Source: Pontederia crassipes
Taxonomy: Eukaryota > Streptophyta > Magnoliopsida > Commelinales > Pontederiaceae
NCBI GenBank assembly: GCA_030549335.1
Contig: CM060191.1
Coordinates: 1,059,001 to 1,123,000, forward strand
Direction: 5' to 3'
Length of the DNA stretch: 64,000 bases
Part shown: piece by piece, positions 1 through 11,439 of the stretch
How the letters are laid out: each line of letters opens with the position of its first letter
Position numbering within the stretch: position 1 is the stretch's first letter
Program-made: the position numbers and the translations under genes
Notes under the pieces: generated by a model
The model's input: the letters and a program-made list of their open reading frames with translations, nothing else
Databases searched by the model: none
Told to the model about the DNA's origin: nothing

Positions 1-1270
1 GATTATAAAGCTGGGAGAAAAAGAGAAGGAGAGCTACTTAATAAATAATAAATGAAAATGATTCAACATGCACCATTCATTTTGGTCCACCTGCATGACA
101 AAGGATTTATTTGGCTAAGCTTATGACTTATTAGTAATTTTGAAGAAATCTTCTTAGTGAGAAAAAAAGTTGATTAGTTTGATAAAGAATGTACTATTTT
201 ATTCTTATAATATATATAACTTTCTTCGTATATTTAATCTATCATAATATTAAGAATTTTTTTATCATTTTATTAAAATAATAACTTATAAATTTTTTAT
301 TATCAAACACGTAGCTGCTTATTTTTTAAAATTAATTTCAGCCATTAAACTATTTATCAATATTTTATATCAGTTAAACCAAATGGGTCCAAAGAACAGC
401 GAATTGTTTTACATGATTTCTATAGGTGAAAAACGAGTTAAATGGTGCCTCCTGAATGTTTGCGATGAGCATAAACCTGGACCACATCGCTTGTCAAACA
501 AAATGTGTTTGAAACATGCACACTAGTAAAAATCTTATTTCAGCATAGCCCACGACGTAGCCAGGCCTCTTTGGGCTCAAATATATTTTTTATTTTCTAT
601 ATCAATTCATAAAAAATTTAAATAAAAACATAAAATATACTAATTTTGTATATTGACCCCCCTGAAAAATTCACCTGGCTCCGTCATATATAGCTGAAAA
701 AAATACAACAATTATATCGCAATTGTCCTGCGATCCGAAGTGATAGATTATAATAAATTTAAATTTTTATCCAATCAACAACCCCAAAACAATGCAAGCT
801 CCAGCATATCTTATTCACTTATTTGTCACTCGGTTTTGTAAAAGAAAGTCAGGAAAAATGTTAATTTTAATTTTGCGTAAAAGAATAAGTCATCTAGTTT
901 CTGAAAACTCTGTTTTTTTTTAATTTTGAAGGGTATAATTGAAGTTTTAATTTTTGAGAAATGTTCACTGGAAAAGATCATGAAGTTTAATTCTGAAAAG
1001 AGTATAATTCAATGAGAAACTGAAAGAAAAGGCAAAAAGGGAAACAAAAAAATATCATTGTAATATTAAAATTTTGATACTTCTTGGATAAGTGCAGAAA
1101 AAAATAAGACAGTAATATATTGAACCAAGTGGTAATAATCTTATTATTGTTTATTTATTGTTTTAATATTAATATGAATTAAATTATATTATAAATTGCA
1201 TGAGCAATATGAATTATTAGATCAATTCAAGATTGTAAAATTGCATGATATAATTTTAAATTATAATTAC
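1..1270. other. AT-rich intergenic DNA, no gene seen
   Basis: No supportable exon or RNA gene was recognised. The stretch is AT-rich with many stops in all frames. It contains a short GC-richer patch near 545-690 that looks like old repeat debris. It is the upstream region of the enoyl-ACP reductase gene. Confidence 0.6.
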
Positions 1271-1275
1271 ACTTA

Positions 1276-1284
1276 ATATATATC
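1276..1284 (+). promoter_or_regulatory. possible TATA box of the enoyl-ACP reductase gene
   Basis: An ATATATATC run lies just upstream of where the sequence changes from AT-rich to the C-rich composition of a plant 5' leader (about 1300 onward). Position and composition fit a TATA element, but AT-rich motifs are common here, so this is only a candidate. Confidence 0.25.
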
Positions 1285-1534
1285 CTTTGAATTTAAAAGA
1301 GTCGAGTTGGGTCAACCCAAATCAATCGGTCGAATCGACATGGTTGAACCCGGGACTCGTAAACCCTACAACTCTGCTCCCAACTAACAACAACGTCCGA
1401 CTCGCCACCATCAAATCCTCCGCCCACCTCGGTCTCATCGACCTCCCTCATCTGCAAAAACCTCTTTTTGATCCCATCTCCCTCCTCCGCCTTCCTCCAC
1501 CGCCTTCCTCCTCCTCCCACTTCCACGCAGAGAG

Positions 1535-1700
1535 GTAATAAATCGCGCATCCTGTTCCTTGGTTCCTCCGTGTCGGCGCGGCGAAGTTTTAGTATCAGCA
1601 TTTCCTCGTCTTTGTCCATTTCCTGCTGTACCTTTCGTTTCCAGATTTGTGTGAATCCTCCTGGTGTTTTATGTTTATAGGCTGTTGGGTTTGCTTGCAG
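1535..1700 (+). other. probable 5'-UTR intron of the enoyl-ACP reductase gene
   Basis: A donor (AGAG|GTAATA) at 1534/1535 and a pyrimidine-rich acceptor (TTGCTTGCAG|) ending at 1700 bracket a T-rich stretch, 22 bases before the start codon at 1723. The C-rich leader before 1535 looks exonic. No transcript evidence is available. Confidence 0.5.
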
Positions 1701-1722
1701 ATCGATCATTTTACGTCCAAAA

Positions 1723-4700
1723 ATGAGAGCTTCAGCGACTGTTGCTGGCATTCAGGCGGCCGCGGCTGCGGCGCGGCCTTTTGTCCCGCCCGCCGCTGGG
1801 AGAATGTTCACGTCAACAGCGGCGGGAGTTCCAGGGCTCATCATGAGAGCTGGAAACAATGAGCGGGAGTCTCTCGCGGGCGCATGCCGGATCTCCTCGG
1901 TCGATGTGCTTAGGGGGAGGTGTGGGGCGTCTGCACCCTTGAGCCGCCGTAAGATGGTTACCAGGGCGATGTCCGGGGAGAGCGGTAATGGGAGCTCTTA
2001 TGGGTTGCCTATCGACTTAAGAGGTTGAAAAAAAGAACTTTTTCCAGTTAGATGCTTGCATTTTAGCCCTTGACACTTTACGGAGTCTGTTAAACTTTTT
2101 GCCTTTAGATTTGAAATAATATGATATTTTTCTATTCAGATTTTGTAGTAATTTTGGGATTGGCAGGAATTTAATGTCTATAAAAATATTTTTTTTCTCT
2201 AGTTAGATGGTTGCATTATAATTGTCGTGATCACGTGTTAAGCTTAAGCTTATAAATGAGGTATGTTTTCTGTTTGAATTCGGCATAAAAATTTGTACTG
2301 CCATGGAGTCAAGTTTGAAGCAACTCAAACGAGAACCCTCGGTCTTTTGATATCACATCAAATTTTGACGAGCTCCTCTATTAATACAAAGATTTTAGCT
2401 TATAAATTATATTCTCTTTTTTTTTCTCAGTACGATTAGGCTTTTTACTTTCCTGCTAATCACGTAGATCTGTTAACGTGCCGAATATATGTTTATCGCC
2501 TGTTGATCTTTACTTCTATTCCATTTTATGCCCTCACGCTTTCTGAATGAACGAAGCTGCTTCTTCATTTGACCAATCAAATTCTTTCATATTCCATTAG
2601 TTGTTGGTTCCATTACTAAAGTTGTTTCCTCCCAGGTAAAAGGGCATTCATTGCTGGAGTAGCAGATGATAATGGCTATGGTTGGGCAATCGCTAAAGCA
2701 CTTGCAGCTGCTGGAGCTGAAATCCTAGTTGGTACATGGGTGCCTGTATGTAATTGCCATTACTAATATTTCAGTAGTCAAGCATATATAAAAGCTTAAG
2801 TGTCTTACCAATTACATGTGTTGGTCCCAATGCAGGCACTGAACATTTTTGAGACTAGCTTACGACGAGGAAAATTTGACGAGTCACGTCGGTCTGTGTC
2901 TCAATAGAGCTCCAGTTGTTTACATTTATTATCCTATTTCAGGTGAAACCAATCGATCACTATTATTTCTCTTGTTGCAGTTTGCCAAATGGTTCCCTTA
3001 TGGAGATTGCCAAAGTTTATCCACTCGATGCTGTTTATGATACTCTTGAGGATGTCCCTGAAGACGTATGAATATATCCTATTGATATTGTTTTGCTTTT
3101 GACATTTGATTTGTCCTGTTTCAAGTGTAATTGATTTGCTTGTTCCAATTGCCTATATAGGTTAAAACAAACAAGCGCTACGCAGGGTCCTCAAACTGGA
3201 CCGTTAAGGTATATTTAATCCTCTTATCCGGATGTTTCTTTCTTAGTTGCAGAATAGCATATGCATATATACATATGTATTTATGCATATAACATGTGTG
3301 TGTGTGTGTATTATTGTGAAATCAGCATAAACATATACTTCTGTACGGTTTAAAGTTTTAATATTTTTCCCTTTCGAAAAAAGTTCTAATATTTTCGCAC
3401 AGCAGCTGATTCGACAGTGGACTGCAATTAATTCCTAAAGTTCAATTATCTAATGTGAATTCATTTTTTGGCCATGTAATATAGTTTTCACTAATAAAAT
3501 TGGATGATTGCAGCACAAAGCAATCATCCTTTCCATTCTCAAAACAGTTCTATTTACTATCATATTCTTTTCCTCTTTCTTATATCTGTCTTTTTTCTCG
3601 TAAAAGGAAGTTGCTGAATGTGTTAAGAATGATTTTGGAAGCATCGACATTCTTGTGCATTCTCTTGCGAATGGACCAGAGGTAAAACCTTCACTTAGTC
3701 CATTTATTTTGACTTTTTGTCTGATCCAGTCTTTCTAATTTTCTATGAACAGGTGACCAAACCCCTTCTAGAGACTTCGAGGAAAGGATATCTTGCTGCC
3801 TTATCTGCATCAAGTTACTCTTTCATTTCTTTGCTCCAGCACTTCCTTCCTATAATGAATCCAGGTTCGTTTTTAATTAGAAAGAAGTTAATCTACATCA
3901 TATTTCCATTTGTTTTACTTTCTTTCTCAATCAAAGGCAGAATTTGATTGTTAATCCACTGTGACCTTAAGAACTGCTATAATAAACTATTTTTTGACAT
4001 TCTAATTTATTATTTTCTTATATTTGTTTGTGCATAATCATAATTTTGCATTATGTTATATGCAGGAGGAGCTTCAGTGTCTCTGACATATATTGCTTCT
4101 GAAAGGACCATTCCAGGGTATGAAATTTTAAGTCTGTTCCTTCAAACAACTTTAATCAACTTTAATTACTGGTGGTTTTTATATTACGTTCCACTTACAG
4201 ATACGGTGGTGGCATGAGTTCTGCAAAAGCAGCTCTTGAGAGTGATACTAGAGTATGTTCTTGTCTATTCAGATCACACTATGTTCTGCATGTTATTTAA
4301 GTAATTTTCTCATACTCAGCTTCTACTCAGGTCTTAGCCTTTGAAGCTGGAAGAAAAGGCAAAATAAGAGTCAATACAATATCTGCAGGTATGTTTTCCA
4401 CAAAGCTTAGCTGGATAACTGAAATTTCAAGCACAAGTCTTAATGGAGGACGTTTTAAGAAGTCACATGAATTTAATCCGAAAATATCCTTCTGTTGCAA
4501 TTTATATGGATAACGATAATTTCTTATTATGCTACTAGGACCATTGGGGAGTCGTGCTGCTAAAGCCATTGGCTTCATTGAAAAGATGATAGATTACTCT
4601 TATGCTAATGCACCTTTGCAGAAGGAACTTGCAGCTGGTAAATGCTCTCAACTCCTTTTTCACCAAGCAAATGGTATTGCATTTTTCTTCAATATTCAGT

Positions 4701-4870
4701 TTTTATTTGCATCTGTATCAACTGAAAATACTTGTGCAGATGAAGTTGGCAATGCAGCAGCTTTTCTAGTGTCCCCCTTGGCTTCGGCTGTAACTGGTTC
4801 TGTTGTCTATGTGGATAATGGCTTGAACACCATGGGGCTCGCAACTGACAGTCCAGCACTTTCTGTGTAA
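1723..4870 (+). CDS. MOD1: enoyl-[acyl-carrier-protein] reductase (NADH), chloroplastic
   Basis: Catalyses the last reduction of each fatty-acid elongation round in the plastid type II synthase (trans-2-enoyl-ACP to acyl-ACP, NADH-dependent). Exons by splice phase: 1723-2023, 2636-2745, 2836-2891, 2981-3065, 3161-3208, 3607-3681, 3753-3864, 4066-4117, 4201-4252, 4331-4388, 4539-4637, 4740-4870. They join to 1179 nt, 392 aa, close to the roughly 390 aa usual for plant ENR. Residues 1 to about 75 are Ala/Ser/Arg-rich, like a plastid transit peptide. The NAD-binding start ([20 protein letters not shown]) opens exon 2. Y271, Y281 and K289 (YIASER, then YGGGMSSAK) keep the spacing of the active-site Tyr, Tyr and Lys known from Brassica napus ENR. 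The C-terminal [16 protein letters not shown] is typical. Exon 1 ends at a weak donor (G|GTTGAA). All phases close without a frameshift, so the gene looks intact. Confidence 0.96.
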
Positions 4871-4879
4871 TGGAGGAGC

Positions 4880-5815
4880 CATCAAATTGAAATCCTTTAA
4901 CAGCCTAGAGAAGTCGTCTTGAATAAGGAAGAATCGCTCTGTTGAGCCTTCAACATAATCTATGCGGGAGATTTATATATCTCAGCAAGTGAGGAGCGTT
5001 TGACTATGGGTTAAAGATGCATCCTTCAGCACCAAAAAAATAGGCATCCTTTGCAATGTTCTTAACCTTTAATGCTGAACCTTTTTTGTTCTCTACTTAA
5101 AATTTCAGTGTGTATTTGTTGAATTTCAAATTTATTGATTTAACAAATATTTTTTGCACTAGAAATTCGAAATGCCTGTGTTATTTTCTTGCTGTCTTGG
5201 ATTTTTTTATGGTTTCTTGTTGCTTATTCATGTTTTTGCACTTCGTAATCCCAATAACATAGCACCCATATGGATATGATCACATTTTTTACTATATGTT
5301 AAGAAAATATCTCTATGATATAATGCGCTATTTTTTTGGATACTTACCTCCTTAAATCATTCCGAACTGTGTAAACTAATTCAATTTCATCCATCATTTG
5401 TTTTTTTTATTCATTTTATTAATAAAAATGATCAAAACACTTTCTTTATTGTTATCAATAAGGGGGACCAAACCCTTGAGCCTTGATCTTAGTTCGAATA
5501 AATCTAAGGGGGCATCAAACATTCATGAAGAAACAACTTCGAGAGTAAGTGTACATAGCTACCAATTTAGTAGTTAAAAGCAAATTGTTTAGAAAGCATA
5601 CTTTGTTTAGAAAACTTCTCTTCTGCCATGTGGATTCAAACTTCTGACTTAATAGTTAAAGCCAAATAAATATGGCAATTATTGATACCCATCACCAAGA
5701 GTTTATGTATTACATAGCCCACATTCAATCACTTAATAGGTATCCTTACAAGTTCTAGAGTTTGACAATTCATACATTGTAGGTAATATACACACATCAA
5801 AATGGCACGCAATTT
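4880..5815. other. 3' region and intergenic spacer
   Basis: Contains the 3' UTR of the enoyl-ACP reductase gene and AT-rich spacer before the 3' end of the oppositely oriented L18a-like gene. The two genes are convergent. No further gene was recognised. Confidence 0.6.
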
Positions 5816-5820
5816 GTTGA

Positions 5821-8217
5821 TCACCAGTCATCAAAATCAAACCCCTTTGATGCTCCAAAGATGATAGCAATCGTTGCAATAGCAGCCTGCATATGGCACA
5901 AAATAATTATTCACAAGAGACGTCATTAGAAACAGGCATCAAGAGGACTCTATGCAGGAAGTTGCACTTACTCCAACTGTGCAAGCAATAAACCCTGGTT
6001 TCTCTCTGTAGTCCACTCTGAGACAAAGAAGAATAAATGCTCCAATATACCAAGGAATAGCACCAAGAAAGAAGCCAATAATGAACCTTCAATTGACAAA
6101 AAAAAAACGAGTCAGTAATTATAACATCTGACATAATAAGCCAATTAGTTCTTGTTACTTAAATGTTTGAAATAAAATACATCAAATTAATTGAATGGTA
6201 GATAAATAGAAAGGATAAAAAGGGTTACTTACAATAACCAACCCATACCAATGCCACAACAGGGAAGGCGATGCTCTCTTAGTGGCCTACCTTCAGCAAC
6301 AGGTACATAACCTAGGACATTATAATAAATGCAGAAAGAGGTAAGCGGTGTTTATTATCATTTTACACTTACAAATATGCAATGCATAGCAAGACTGTCT
6401 TAATTTTGTCAGTTTCCTTGTATGGTTCGATCCTAAAAATGAGTGAAAAAGTTTACAGTGAATTTAGTTGGTTATCATAATACAAAAATATTTGGTTCTA
6501 ACTCCTTGGATATGCACGTAGTAGTTAGAGTGCAAGAATTTAGTTAGAATGCAAGAGTTTAGTTGTCTATCAGAATGCAATAATTGAACATACATGTCAT
6601 TTGGATATGCACATAGACATTCTACTTTTACATAGCAACATCAATCACTTATCTTCACACTACAGACAAGTAAACAACATGAATTTTTGAGAACTAAACC
6701 CCTATATGTTTATAAGTGATATGAAATAGAACTTGAGAGTTGAGGATGTTCTGGATCAGATGGATAAAAATTAGGACTTTTTTGAAAGGGATATAAGTAG
6801 GTAAGGAGATTAAATTACTGAAGAACATAAGCTTGACGAGAATAATTACCATGCCCACAGCAAAAGTTTCTTTAACTGCAGTTAGCAATATGTTGAAAGC
6901 AACAAGAATATCTCTCCATTTCGATCAAAGTATAATTACAATGTCATTCACGGTGGTTTTACTTCCAAGAATTTGGGACATTTTGGCATTTGAAATCAAA
7001 ATAATCTGTGATGGATGAAGGCAAAGAAACAAGGTAGTAAAAGGCATATATTGCTAGTAAAGTGTCCAATTTGCAGCCTGTCTGGTCTTATAATATTTCA
7101 GGGCAAATTTCATTGCATTTATCTGAGGATCTGTCTATTCCTTAAACTTACAAGAACTACATTGATGAGACTCATCTTAAGTTTGAAAGGAAAAATGTCC
7201 ACCAGTTAGGTGCATGCTCTATCTCACTTGCTAATGATAACAGACCAAACACCAGTGTTTACTGAATTGACGATAAAGAGGATCAGACAAATCATATCTG
7301 GTAGAATAGAACACAGCTCCACATAGTTAGCAGGGAAAAACATCCTTTTACATTTTTGCCCATCTTATTTACCATTTTTGTGTTTATTTAAGATGAAGTA
7401 AAAAAAATGTTAAAACCAGAAGCAATCAGTTAGATCCAATTGTTCGCCTAAGATATATGCAAGCTGCAATAAATAATTTGGACAACTACATGACAATGAC
7501 AGATCATCAACCGCATCACTACGTCTCCTCAATCAGATGCCAATCCAGTTCTGATCACGAGGCACGAAAAAGATGGGATTTAATTCATTCACAAAGGATC
7601 GACAGACAGCACTGCACAAGGGGCAACATCGATTCTGATTCAAAGGCCAAATTAAACAGATTAACACAAGATAATAATGTTGTAAAAATCGCAAAAAAAA
7701 GGAGAGATCTTTACGATTAATTAACAAAGCATCAGGACATCTGCACAAGGAGGCGACATCAGCTCTGATTCAAAGGGCAAATTAAACAAATGAACACGGA
7801 AGACTTTGCAGAAATGATTGAGAAACAAGGTGAATCCTTATGATAAATTTACAAAGAGTCAAGGAAGCACTGGACAAGGAGGCAACATCAGCTCTGATTC
7901 AAAGGGCAAAATGAAGAAACAATTTTGCAGTCAGAATCGCATGCCAAAGGTAGAAAGGAAGAAGGGGGAACAACAATCTCCTTAGAAAAAAACGAAGAAG
8001 AAAGAAACTTGGGAGCACCTGGAACGGTCTGGTAGCCTTGGGTGTAGTAAGCAGGAGGAGGAGCAGAGGCAGTGAGGCCAGGTGGTGGCACGGGCTGCGG
8101 GTAGCCGATGGCAGGCTGGGAGTGGCCGCCGGGGACTCCATGGAAGGTGCCATAGGACTGCTGCTGGCCTTCTTGATCTCCCCACGGCCCTTTGCTCTTG
8201 CCTTCCTCTTGGCTCAT
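5821..8217 (-). CDS. 60S ribosomal protein L18a-like protein (two-helix membrane protein)
   Basis: Minus-strand exons in transcript order: 8217-8019, 6311-6233, 6086-5972, 5886-5821; 459 nt, 152 aa. The N-terminal third (1-66) is Pro/Gly/Gln-rich (GYPQPVPPPG). The conserved family core follows: GYVPVAEGRPLREHRLPCC, then two hydrophobic segments at about 90-112 and 121-142, and an acidic FDFDDW end. Plant databases name such proteins 'L18a-like' because of a short similarity; with two membrane helices it is unlikely to be a ribosomal subunit. The biochemical role is not established from sequence. The start ATG follows a purine-rich leader and gives MSQEEGKSKG, typical of the family. The roughly 1.7-kb first intron holds a 3-unit tandem repeat (about 7608-7914). 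Confidence 0.85.
7608..7914. repeat. three copies of a ~130-bp tandem repeat in the L18a-like intron 1
   Basis: The core CACAAGG..GCAACATC..TCTGATTCAAAGG..AAATTAAAC recurs at about 7623, 7753 and 7882, a period of 129-130 bp. The sequence between the cores is more diverged. The last unit ends about 100 bp before exon 1 on the minus strand. Confidence 0.75.
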
Positions 8218-8319
8218 CTTTCCTGCCTCCTCTTCTCTTCACCCCCTTCGTCGCCTTGCTGTGCTCTCCTCTCCTCTCCTCTCGCTGTTTGCAGACTCTG
8301 TTGCTGATTTGATTGATTA

Positions 8320-8720
8320 CTACAATTATTATTATTTGTAGACGCGGTCTTTGAACTATTATTATTATTCAATATATCCATCCATATCTTAATAAATGTG
8401 AAAAATTATTATAAAAATCTTGCCCGTTAATTAATGACAAAATATTGAGAACATTCACAAATCTTGATGGTCAGCCGGAGTTATGCAATTAAGGCATTTG
8501 AGTTGAGAATTTCTTAGGATTAATTGTCTAATTCAATCGAATATAAAAAAAAGGTAAATTCTATCCCCCGTTTGGGTGTTTACCTTCAACTTTGGTTTAC
8601 CAGTTTTTTCTTCCCTCAACTGGGAGCTCAAATTGCTAATAAACATGGCATCTGCTTGCTACTGATACTTTTTCTATAACATTTTTTTAATATAAATAAC
8701 CATGAAGAATTTTCTCCATA

Positions 8721-8778
<58 letters not shown>

Positions 8779-9450
8779 CTTTTAAAAGAGGTCAAGATGA
8801 TCCCCCAACGAAGGCTAAGAATTAAGTGGATTAAAGCAGGACACAATACGATTTTAGGACACATGGGACATGGCGGACGAGATCGAAGAAAACGAATCCG
8901 AGGATGTTACTTGGGGAGCAGGGACCCCACCTTCATTGCATTGGTTGATTAAATGGTGATCTATATCTTTTGTAATTAGCTTAATTTAAAATTATCAAGT
9001 GATTGGAATTTTCATAGGATTCCATGGAAATCAATTGTAATGTATCTTGATTTATTTCTTTTGTAACCAGTTTAATTAAAATCATCCAGTGATCTGAAAT
9101 TTTCATGGGATTCCATGGAAATCAATTGAAAACTATCTTCCTGTTATTTGCCCAACAAACGATCATGAAATTAATTAATGCTCATTTAAATTTATCTGTC
9201 CACGACTCTTCGTATGCATATTCATAAAAAATAGGAAGGGGTAAAGGTGTATACGTATATGTATGTAAGTCCACAAATAATTGGTTCACAAATATTTAAT
9301 GTAACGTCCTGTATTTGAAAAGAAAATATGAAGATATGTAGAAGAGATTCAAATCTTCTTCTCCCCTAATCCTTTTGTTTGAATTGGCAGTTTAAAAAAA
9401 CACTCTATTATTTTCATCCGCTATAATATTATTTTTCCTCTACTTTTTTT
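8320..9450. other. AT-rich intergenic DNA with (AAT)n microsatellite
   Basis: No gene was recognised. It holds an (AAT)n run of about 59 bp at 8718-8776. A roughly 60-bp motif containing AGTGATYKGAAATTTTCAT and GGATTCCATGGAAATCAATTG occurs twice, near 8998 and 9089, so a small local duplication is present. Confidence 0.55.
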
Positions 9451-9459
9451 ACATTGTTA

Positions 9460-9810
9460 GGATTTCTGCATGAGAGAAATTATGCATCGCGAGAAAATCC
9501 GGCGCAAAATTTTATCAGATGGAAGAAACCTAAGAAAATTGCAAGATCAAATTTTTTTCTCTTTGGACTTCCTAAGGAGTTTATATAGGCACTCCATTTA
9601 GATGATATGAATTAGAGACCAACTGGGTCTCTGAATTAATTCCCCAAAACAGGACACATATCTCGTGATAAAAAATAAATTAATTCCGAATCACATATAG
9701 AATACCCCTATCCCGTAGAGAAAATATGCTGAAGCGCCTTATTAATAGGTTCATACATGGTTACAATTGGATTTAGATTCATAGCATTATCAATACACAT
9801 CTTTTATATT
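9460..9810 (+). repeat. dispersed repeat, copy A (LTR-like)
   Basis: Begins TGTTAGGATTTCT and matches the stretch from 61525 over about 340 bp with clear divergence. Shared blocks include AGAAATTATG, AAATTTTATCA, AGTTTATATAG, ATCTCGTGATAAAAAATAAAT and ATTATCAA. The TG start and dispersed nature suggest a solo LTR or LTR fragment. I could not define a CA end or a target duplication. Confidence 0.5.
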
Positions 9811-10204
9811 GACTTCTATGATAACTCTTGAAGTCCGATTTTCGTAGAATCAAGAATTATGGATCAAAAGCTATTGACCAAATGTCATCATGCTATCAGG
9901 CTCTCATGGTCAACAGCGAAACAAAATTGCAAAACATGTTAAAAGAAATATTGACGTGATAAAAATCTTATAATTTAGAAATGATAGAAGAGTGTTAGTT
10001 TTTTATTCTAGCTGGAATCTATAAAAAATAATCTTAGTAGATCGAGTTATAATTTTTGCAAGTCTCGTTTCTAAAAATATCATGACAAGATAAGATTAAC
10101 GTTGCGTTCGGATGTGGAGCTAAAATTTTAATTAGTTACAAGAACTTGGTGTTTTGACACAAGTTATGGATTAGTGTTTGGTTGAAAATTATGATGATGG
10201 AGAA

Positions 10205-10813
10205 CTATCTGGTTGATTGGATATTTAAGTCCACATGGGTGTTTGGATGATAACCGAGAACTTGTGGTAACTTTCCACCAGCAACCCCATCGGCACCGAA
10301 CTCATTGAGGCCCTCGACGCTGCTATTGTGACCAGGAGCATGGTAGACACGTCCCCGAAGTCGTCGCTCCCCCTGCTGGACACCATCATCTCGAGCCGCT
10401 CGAGATGATGGTGTCCAGCAAGGGGAGCGACGACCCTTACCCATGATAGCGGAATTAACGAGGTGGAGGAGCTCCGGAGGAACGTCGGGCATGGAGTGCT
10501 TGGCGTGTGGCCTCGACAGGGATGAGACGGGAGACGAGTACGAGTCAAAGTTGGTGGAGGACGTGGAGGGGCGGATTCCCCTGTCAGATCCACGCATGTT
10601 AATCGAGATCAGCAATGGAGGAGGCGGCAGGGGAGTGGGGTGGGTCAGGTCATCAGTTGGGGAGTCTGAGGCGGCGGCATGGTGCATCGCGTGTGGGGTG
10701 GTGGCGGCAGAACAGACGGAGTGCAAGGAGTGCACGGACTGCTCGAGCTCGCGGAGGGACACAGACTCGAAGAGGTTGTCGTCCTCATCCGTCGTGTCTA
10801 AGCTAGCAGGCAT
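10205..10813 (-). pseudogene. rearranged gene fragment, unrecognised family
   Basis: A 202-codon minus-strand frame. The first about 125 residues look like real coding sequence: FESVSLRELEQSVHSLHS, a Ser/Pro-rich linker, then RGIRPSTSSTNFDSYSSP and DVPPELLHLVNSAIMGKG. It then runs into a 75-bp fold-back palindrome (10360-10434), after which the residues lose that character. I do not recognise the family. GC content is far above the flanks. Best read as a gene piece captured by a transposon, or a retrocopy, and later broken; an active lineage-specific gene is less likely. Confidence 0.4.
10360..10434. repeat. fold-back palindrome, 36-bp arms with 3-nt spacer
   Basis: The left arm 10360-10395 and right arm 10399-10434 are reverse complements with a single mismatch (35 of 36). 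They are separated by CCG. The inner 22 bp (TGCTGGACACCATCATCTCG, then AG) match perfectly. It lies inside the gene-like fragment and inverts its own coding sequence. Confidence 0.95.
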
Positions 10814-11439
10814 GTTCCATCGAAGGTGACAAGGGGCTCGTCACGACGGCCTCCACCGTTGTCGAGTGCTCGAGCGGTGGCGCCGGAGCTGGAGCAGGAG
10901 GGCGGATCTTTCGAGGGATCAAGTGGATCATCTTTAATCTATTGGCGACGCACCTTGGATAGAGTGGAAGTGGGCGTGGTATTCAAGGTAAGTTTGGCTC
11001 ACGATCAAAACTTCCCAATTCTTGCATTTCGTGAGAAGTTTTTTGCGGAACTCGAGGAGATTTGGGATGTTGATTGGAACATTAGTTTCAATGGGCCCCA
11101 TGCAATTTTGGACGAGCGTGTGACAGAATTTGCTCAAGTTCTACTGCCAAACACAACCTAAATGTATTGTTAACTTTTTTTTAACAATTGTCAAAGGATT
11201 AAAATATGATTTTTTTAAATGTATGGGACATCTAATTGTTCATTTTTAGAAAAAATAAAAGGGATGGAATATAATATCGACAAGTAAAGTTATCATTTAT
11301 TTTATTGACTATCGAATATGTTCACACATGTCCAACATTATCTAATTATGGATTGATTATTGATTATTTTGTCTTCCCTATTGATTGATCAATTATATCT
11401 TTATCATTGATTAAGAATCATAATAATGATTACCTTATG

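Larger units (their letters stand above)
10100..11158. mobile_element. possible Harbinger-type non-autonomous element with gene-like cargo
   Basis: The candidate starts CGTTGCGTTCGG and ends CCAAACACAACC. The reverse complement of the right end (GGTTGTGTTTGG) matches the left end at 9 of 12 bases. TAA lies directly outside both ends (10097-10099 and 11159-11161), the TSD type of PIF/Harbinger elements. The interior is GC-rich and contains open reading frames, in sharp contrast to the AT-rich flanks. The short ends and 3-bp duplication make this tentative. Confidence 0.35.

Noticed and set aside
1293..1751. 152-codon minus-strand frame before the enoyl-ACP reductase gene
   Set aside because: Antisense to the C-rich leader and first exon; composition reflects CCTCC repeats and there is no family match.
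10934..11161. Overlapping frames on both strands at the right end of the possible Harbinger-like element
   Set aside because: Readable for 60-110 codons, but no family resemblance and no splice-compatible partner exon. Kept only as part of the element's cargo.
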